Below, one piece after another: positions 57,561-64,000 of a DNA stretch of 64,000 bases; positions within the stretch are counted from its first letter, which is position 1, and each line of letters starts with the position of its first letter. Both the position numbers and the translations under genes were made by a program. The notes beneath the pieces are model-generated. The model searched no databases. It was not told the DNA's origin and worked only from the letters and a program-made list of their open reading frames with translations. The DNA lies in NCBI GenBank assembly GCA_003116995.1, contig BDSL01000098.1:1-64000 (forward strand). Reading direction: 5' to 3'. The DNA comes from Yamagishiella unicocca (taxonomy: Eukaryota > Chlorophyta > Chlorophyceae > Chlamydomonadales > Volvocaceae).

Positions 57561-58439
57561 AGCGGCACCGTCAGCTTACAATATGTGGCAGCATATATGC
57601 CAAATCCGTAAGCATACATAACGCCTTGAAGCTTGAACGATAGCGCGATGCCCAATTTGCCTGACGCCGAACCGTGCATTCGCTACGAAACAGTCTTCCG
57701 GATTACGGCTTAGCTTCATGAGCTTCATGAGCACGTGCGTCCCTGGTTTCCGGTGGTTCGGAGCAAAGGCCAGCAAGCCCCACGGGGTACACCCTAAAAT
57801 GGCAAGCCTGGGACGCCGCTTGGGATGCTGTCTGAGACGCGGAAACAACGTCAGCAACAAGCAACCGACTTCAAAGGACAAACGCACGCAGGTTACGTTC
57901 TGCCCAATCCAGCCACGGGCGTACCGTAGACGCTGTCAAAAACTCGCCCAACGGAAGCACAGCACCAGCAAGTAACGCAGCTTACGCCCTTACCCGACTA
58001 AACCAGGGCGCGCACACTGTCGGCCCGCGCGCACTCACGCCGGTGCGCGTACGTACGGCGCGTTGTGCAGTGAGTTCACTTCCGTACTGCTTGTGATTAC
58101 GGCACGTCTTGAGGTCAACAGTTCGGATCCTCACGGTCTCAAGAGTTCCCTACGTTACATCAGGAGTTCATAACCCGGTTCCCCAGCTCAGGTGGCTGTC
58201 ATGGCAGCAGGGCTGCTTCCAGCACTCCGCGACCGGATCATGGCTACGAGCTGCGCGTGAGGTCGGCCTCCTGGCGAACAGCACAGCCATAGCCCACCAT
58301 TCATGGACCCTACGAGGCTCCAGGGTTGCACTGGATAGCCGCGTACCAGAGATATAGAGCACGGCTGGGCGCGATCACACACTGGATCATGGGAATGCAC
58401 ACTCACACCAGGCTCTTCCACCCTAACTGATACCGTTAA
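56373..58439. other. intergenic DNA, no gene seen
   Basis: Right flank of segmental copy B up to about 57,560, then about 900 bases of unremarkable sequence with only short ORFs. Confidence 0.5.
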
Positions 58440-58612
58440 GTGAAACAAAAAATCGCTTTTTCTCGCACTCACTCACTGTCACAGGCACTCGCTCTCGCTC
58501 GCTCTCATGCAGACGGTTTCCGGCGAGGAATGCGAAGCAACGCTGTGTTTGGCGATCCTAACAAATGCACGCAGCTCAACAGGTGGGCACATCCTGCAGC
58601 ACTCGACTCTGT

Positions 58613-58741
58613 AGCCCTCCGCACGAGCGAATCCTCCGCACGAGCGAATCCTCCGCACGAGCGAATCCTCCGCACGAGCGAACCCTCCGCACGAGCGAAT
58701 CCTCCGCACGAGCGAATCCTCCGCACGGGCGAATCCTCCTC
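58613..58741 (+). repeat. 17-bp tandem repeat
   Basis: Seven copies of CCTCCGCACGAGCGAAT. The 17-base period rotates the frame, so the matching ORF peptides are artefacts. Confidence 0.92.
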
Positions 58742-59290
58742 GCGCCATCCTGGGCGCTTACTCCCGTACCCCGTCGCGCTGCACTACTACGTCGCCGTAG
58801 CAGCGCACCCGCTGTTGCCAATGCCAATGTGTGCATCCAGACCACAAGGCAGAACGCAGCTCCGCCGCGTGACGCAACGCCTCGCAGCTGCACAACCACT
58901 GCACCCCACCTACTGCCGCATCGACTACATACGCTCACTACTTGCACACCTACTGCATCTGCTACGCTCCTTCGACAGTCCAGCCTGCGATAGATTCAAT
59001 GAGCTCCTTGACACTGACTGCAGCAACCACTTGCGAGCTTTCCAGCGTTTTAAGGCACCATACCCGACGGCAAGGGGCGCCCAACGCAAGGCGCCGGCGC
59101 TGCCGCCTCGACCACCTATGACTGCCGGACACCAGGCAGGCAGCTTGCGGATGCCAGGCAGCTTGCGGGAGGTCAGCCGGCGGGCAGCGAGCTTCGTTCC
59201 ACGGGACCCGACACCTCCCTCCTGCAGACACGCCGCCGACCTTGACACCACCACCGCGTGGCGGCCGCACCCTGACCGCACCCGCCACCC

Positions 59291-59383
59291 CCTCACGCTG
59301 CCACCTCCCAAACCCGCCACCTCCTCACGCTGCCACCTCCCAAACCCGCCACCTCCTCACGCTGCCACCTCCCAAACCTGCCC
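59291..59383 (+). repeat. 32-bp tandem repeat
   Basis: Three copies of a unit containing CTCACGCTGCCACCTCCCAA. Confidence 0.9.
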
Positions 59384-59465
59384 ACAGCCTGCCGGGACGG
59401 ACCGCGAGCACTCCCGGCCCCGGAGCTTGCCTGGAGCTGGGGGTGCGAGCGTTGCAATGCGCGCG

Positions 59466-62400
59466 CTAGGGCTGTCCTTCGGGCTCTAATCGCTCCGGCC
59501 CCGAGTGCTCGGACACGAGCTTGGCTGCTCGCGCCACCTCCTGGTTCCAGTCGAAGCGGCTGACCACCGTCCCCAGGATCACCGCCTGCAAGGTAGCGGT
59601 GGGCGGGAGTGCGGCCCAGGCAGGATGGGGTGTTGGTGCGGAGGACAAGTACGGGCCACTGGGGGGAGGGAGGGAATCCGGTTGTCGACCCTACGGGGGT
59701 CCATTGCGGTGACAGCGAGGGCAGGAGGGCAGAATGGACCGCAGGCAGGAGGTGCGACGCGAACACGAAAGGAAAGGAAAGGGAGTTCTGAAGGACGTGG
59801 GTGGTTCGCGAAGGAGGCGGACGGGTAGGTCACAAGTTCATGGCTGGGTCGACAACTCGACAGTGGTTGTGCCATTGCGCTCAGGGTGGCGGTCCAGACC
59901 GCAGCCGCCCCGAGAGGGCAGTGGCACCGGAACCCGGCAAGGCTCTCATCGGTTTGGGGTCACGTCCGTTGGGGGGCAAACGCTGGCCGCGTGCACGCCG
60001 GCGCGCCGCGCCGCTCGACGCGCAAGCGAGTCGCCGACACCTGGCCGTAACCGCCCTGGCTGCTGGCCCCGCTTTTGCGACCCGCAATGCAGCGTTGTCC
60101 TCGAAAACGCGCGAAAATGAAACGTTGCTCGTGCTTTTCGCTAGCTGCCACAACCGCACCGCTCGCCGCGCTTCTTACTCCCTGCCCAAGCGCCCACGGA
60201 CCGCCGACGCATGCTCGTTCCGGCGTTGGCGCCCCGCTCTCCTTGCGAGCCCTTACCGTCGTAGTCCCAAAGCTGCGCCGCCGTCCCTACCACTTGCCGC
60301 TCACGAGGCGAGCCCCTGCGCTCCCGGTCTGGCCCGCACGGCCAACCACAACATGCCACCCGCGGCGACCCCCCCTCCCTCCCTCCCTCCCTGTCTCAGC
60401 CTTGAGGGAACTCCAGCCGGCGCGCTTCCCTCGGGCGCCCTGCCCTCCCACCTGTAGAGACGTCGCCGATGCCAGGCCGCACCAGAAGCCGACCACGTCC
60501 ATGTGCTCCCGGAAGCCCAGCAGCACCGCCAGCGGGCAGCCCAGCAGCCAGTAGCCCACCAGGTTGAGCACGGCGCCCAGGGACTGGCGGCCGGAGCCGC
60601 GCAAGATGCCCCCCAGCACCGCGATCATCCCGTCCCCCACCACACTGGCCGCCAGGACGGGCATGATGCGGCCCACTGCAGGAACCACAGGGGGAGGGCG
60701 GTGGGGTATGGGAGGAAACCCGTGGGTCGGCACTGATACCGGTAAAGTAAACCCGAAGGGCGTTGGGTTGCGTGGGCGGTGCGGGGGGAAGCGGGGGGAG
60801 GGGTTGGGTTGTGGCATGGTACAGAGCCGGCTGCGGTCGGGCAGTGCGCAGTGCCATCAAGATCTGGGGGTCAGGTCGTGGGGACCCGGCAGCTGCACAC
60901 TGCCTGCAACCGCGGTCGCCCGGAATGCAGCTGCCTGGTGCTGCCTGGCCTTACCTACCTTCCTACCGGCCTGGCCTTTGCCGACCGGATCATCAAGCCA
61001 GCATACACACGCTGCGTGGCGTGTGTCGACCCCAGGCCTTCTAGCGCCGCCCGCCGCGTCTCACCCGGCCCCACCCCCGACACACGCACACACAGCGCCA
61101 ACGCCCGCTCGGCTGTTCCTCTGGCATCACGGGCAGCGCATGTGCGCCACATCACTTGCCGCCCTCTCACGTCCTACTGGCACGGCCCCTACTGGCGCTG
61201 GCGCTGCAGCGGGCGGGGGTTCCATAGGAGAATCCGCGAATGCACGGCCGACAGACCGAGAGTGGTGAAGGTGGCGGCCCAGCGGAGAGGCGCGGCAAGG
61301 AGACGGGGGGAGCTCAAGCAACTAAAGCACTAAAAGACACCGCAGTGGTCGGCCTGCCAATCCAACTCTCCTGCAATCCCGGCCCTACCCTACCCTCGCC
61401 CCTCCGCCCCACCGTTGTACACGATGTCCGGCTGCGTGGTGAAGGCGCGAGCCACCAGGTGGCGGCCGGCGAAGAGCCCCGCAGCGATGCACAGCTGCAG
61501 GCACAGCGCGACCGCCAGCGCGGCGCGGGCGGCGGTGCGCGCGTCGCTCGCGGAGCCGGCACCCAGGGCGTTGGAGACGCGGGTGTTGGCGGCTGTGCCC
61601 AGTGACATGGGGATCATGTAGGTCCTGCGTGGCCGGAGGAGGGAGAACGAGTGGGGGGGAATAGGGGCCGAGGAGGGGGGTCCAGTGGAGGGGGGAGAAG
61701 GAGGGGGAGGTGCTTCCTGGTGATGGCGCGGAGGCACGGCGCAAGGTGAACACCGCACCGGATCACGCCACGTCAGTGTCCGCAGCATCAGGTCCGCCAC
61801 GTCAGGGTCAGTCCGTTTCCGCAACGCCTCGAGAATCCGCAACGCCTCAGGGTCCGCAGCTAGCAGCGCGCCCCGGAGTGCGAAGCGAGCGGCGGGCCAC
61901 ACGCAGTGCCGCGGTGCGGAGGCGCATCAGGCCGCACCGTGGCGCCATCTGGGTCAAGCGGCCTTGGCGGGTGGTTGCAAGTGGTGGCGGGTGGTGGCGG
62001 GCGACCCCCGCTACACGGCTGCAGCTGGTCTCACAGAAAGTCTCAACAGCGGTGCTTTCGGGGCTACATCAGCGCCCAGAATGACTCAGGCGGGATCACG
62101 CCGGGATGGTAGCGGCGGACAGTTGGTGAATCAGATCGTCGCATACCCACCACGAGGTTTGGTGACCCTCGAAACACGTATTCCCAGACGAGTCGCCTGT
62201 TGGTGTCCGCTTCCTCTGTTGCCAAACACCCTTTTTTTCCTATGCCACCCACCACGAGGTGATGTGGAAGGAGATGCCCATGACGGCCACTGCGATCTCG
62301 GCGAATGAGCCCAGCGAGCCTGAAAGCCGGACGCAGGGGGGTGGCGACAAACCCGGTTAACATGGCATAGTTTACTGAGGAGGAAGACTTGCAAGTAAAC

Positions 62401-63884
62401 CCCCCTTGCAAGGGCGGTGGCGAGATGACCCGGTTACAATACATAGGAGATGGAGGACAGGAATCTAGCCGGCGAAATAGTCTTTGGATGTTGCAAACGG
62501 GGGGTGGGGGCCGGAAAGGGTTTTTTGTAAACCCTGCCCGAACATACCGGTACCAGCCTCCCTTGCAAATGGGTGAATCGGTCCATCAAGGTACCAGTAC
62601 GTCCACTACTCGCTTTGTGGTCAGGAAACGACGTGTTCCTTTCTAATACCGCTACCCAAACAGGATCTGTCGACCGCATCCCAGCCCAACCCACCCGCCA
62701 TGAAGATTACCAGCTCGAAGATCCTGGGGGACGGGGGGAGGGGAGCGGCGCGGGATGTCGGTCAGCGGATGCCGGGGGAGCTGGACGAAGGCGGGGCTGC
62801 TAAAACCTGCAGCAGCCATCGCTATCGAGTAATCACCCGCCGATCACTCGTGCCACACCCGCCGGTAGCGGGGCACCTGGCCACCACCACTCCAGGGGGA
62901 CCCGCTCATCACACTCCAGGGCACCCGCTCATCACCACTCCAGGGCACCCGCTCACCACCACTCCAGGAGCACCCGCTCACCACCACTCCAGGGGCACCC
63001 GCTCACCACCATTGCAGGGGCACCTGGCCACCACCACTCCAGGGGCACCCGCTCACCACCACTCCAGGGGCACCCGCTCACCACCACTCCAGGGGCACCC
63101 ACTCACCACCATTGCAGGAGCACCCGCTCACCACCACTCCAGGGTCACCCGCTCACCACCACTCCAGGGTCACCCGCTCACCACCACTCCAGGGTCACCC
63201 GCTCACCACCACTCCAGGGTCACCCACTCACGACCATTGCAGGAGCACCCGCTCACCACCAATCCAGGGGCACCCGCTCACCACCACTCCAGGGTCACCC
63301 ACTCACCACCACTCCATGCAGATCATGGCGGCCGACGGGGCGGCGAAGCCCAGGTACGTGCCCCAGCCCTCCAGCGCGCGCCAGCTGAATCCCGACCACG
63401 TCCTTCTCGCGCTGCCCCGCTTGAAGCGCACCCACTCCCTCAGCGCGGTGTACAGCGTCAGCAGGACCGTGTAGGTGCCAGTGGAGGCCACGAAGGCCCA
63501 GGCGGCGCCGTCGAGGCCCATGTCGAGCCTGTCCACGATGAGTTGGGAAGGGTTCGGATCGGGCACCTGGCGGTGTACTCGTCTGCTCGTTACGACGCGG
63601 TAGGTGAGGGTAGAAAGTGAGATGGGAGAACCACGGGTGCTGCGACCGGGGGCCCGGCGTGTGTGTGTGCTGCCAGCAGAGGCTTCGGCGTTCAGCCGCC
63701 GACCCCGGCCCCGCTCCCATACCCGCACCTGTAGATGAGCAGCCAGTTGTACAGCGGGCACAGCGCGGCCGTGATGATGGTGCACACCATGGGTGGCCGC
63801 ACCTCCTGCTGCGTTACGAGGTAGCGGTAGAGGCAGCTGGACACCGAGGCCATCCAGAGCGCGGGGGTGGCGATAGCAAGGTAC
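59466..63884 (-). CDS. MATE-family multidrug and toxin extrusion transporter, 5' end missing
   Basis: Exons 63884-63729, 63528-63307, 62723-62695 (29 nt), 62319-62253, 61624-61413, 60675-60452 and 59585-59466 (stop) join in frame to about 276 residues, the C-terminal half or more of a MATE protein of about 480. Hallmarks: MICMEWW followed by IFELVIFMAG, TYMIPMSLGTAANTRVSNAL then GAG (the xxTRVSNxLGAG signature), and GGILRGSGRQSLGA. About eight hydrophobic membrane helices are visible. MATE carriers export organic cations or metabolites in exchange for H+ or Na+, at the plasma membrane or vacuole. Earlier exons lie right of the window. It ends DWNQEVARAAKLVSEHSG with no targeting tail. Introns carry repeat families 1 and 2 and a minisatellite. 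The substrate cannot be inferred. Confidence 0.9.
61228..61260 (+). repeat. intronic repeat family 1, copy e
   Basis: GAGAATCCGCGAATGCACGG then CCGACAGACCGAG, in MATE intron 60676-61412, antisense to the gene. Confidence 0.88.
62342..62470 (+). repeat. intronic repeat family 2, double copy
   Basis: GCGACAAACCCGGTTAACAT and GATGACCCGGTTACAATACA with a shared downstream CATAG(T/G)(T/A) pattern, in MATE intron 62320-62694. Confidence 0.7.
62885..63315 (+). repeat. 25-bp minisatellite
   Basis: About seventeen copies of CACCCGCTCACCACCACTCC plus AGGGG or AGGGT, filling most of the MATE intron 62724-63306. The last copy overlaps the 5' splice site at 63306, so the donor GTGAGT is itself part of a repeat unit. 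Confidence 0.92.
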
Positions 63885-64000
63885 CTGCGCCCGACGGCAG
63901 TTGGGACGCGAGGGGTACGTGAATTAACTGCGCGGTGAAGTGGCAGAAGGAAGCGCCGGGAGTTGGAGTAGGTTGCTGGGGAGGCGCACGGAACAACACA

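Larger units (their letters stand above)
58440..59465. other. region downstream of the MATE gene, tandem repeats only
   Basis: Includes a 17-bp and a 32-bp tandem repeat (listed separately). A 349-codon plus ORF spans it but runs through the 17-bp repeat and shows no domain. Part is probably the 3' UTR of the MATE gene. Confidence 0.45.

Noticed and set aside
58440..59489. Plus-strand 349-codon ORF
   Set aside because: Passes through a 17-bp tandem repeat that rotates the frame. There is no domain and it has simple-repeat composition.
62885..63315. Regular repeats as a possible CRISPR array
   Set aside because: Units are contiguous with no unique spacers, and the DNA is eukaryotic.

Overview
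The window looks like nuclear DNA of a green alga, most likely a chlorophyte of the Chlamydomonas/volvocine kind. The genes are GC-rich and cut into many short exons by introns with GT..AG ends. TGTAA-type poly(A) signals lie downstream of several stops. Runs of Ala, Gln, Gly and Pro are common, intronic minisatellites are abundant, and two interstitial TTTTAGGG-like telomeric patches occur. I saw no bacterial operons, no rRNA, no convincing tRNA and no CRISPR array. Species assignment is inference.

The left 42 kb is a compact gene block in which neighbouring genes alternate strand. In order: (1) minus, about 0.9-14.1 kb, the HEAT/ARM-type amino-terminal part of a TRM3/TARBP1-like tRNA 2'-O-methyltransferase, whose SpoU catalytic domain lies beyond the left edge; (2) plus, 14.6-20.2 kb, a 14-exon coiled-coil protein; (3) minus, 20.6-21.9 kb, a thioredoxin-like 3-3-type protein with a WCTKC active site and a 26-nt microexon; (4) plus, 22.3-22.8 kb, a one-exon SPRY protein; (5) minus, 23.3-25.4 kb, a TraB-like protein; (6) plus, 25.7-30.0 kb, a 1,435-codon disordered, Q/A/G/E-rich ORF; (7) minus, 31.2-36.2 kb, a protein of about 1,290 residues in which I recognise several tandem SpoVS (Alba-like) modules; (8) plus, 36.7-42.4 kb, a complete ten-exon cytochrome P450 of the CYP97B group.

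From 42.4 to about 58.4 kb the DNA becomes less GC-rich and repetitive. It carries two paralogous secreted proteins (45.9-47.6 kb and 54.7-56.4 kb) built from a 7-residue F-N-G-T-R-P-D repeat, so that every repeat supplies an N-glycosylation sequon. They sit inside a diverged segmental duplication. Between and around them are transposon-like repeats, including a nearly identical 1.03-kb element present twice.

From 59.5 kb to the right edge, minus strand, is a MATE-family transporter whose amino-terminal exons lie beyond the window.

Apart from sharing bidirectional promoters and convergent 3' ends, the left-block genes show no common pathway. CYP97B suggests plastid carotenoid metabolism; the TRM3-like protein, tRNA modification; and the sequon-repeat pair, cell wall or extracellular matrix. 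The most notable non-coding signal is a set of short sequence families that recur in introns of unrelated genes, often within tens of bases of the 5' splice site, as expected of introner-like elements. Exon coordinates below were worked out by hand from splice consensus and reading-frame continuity.
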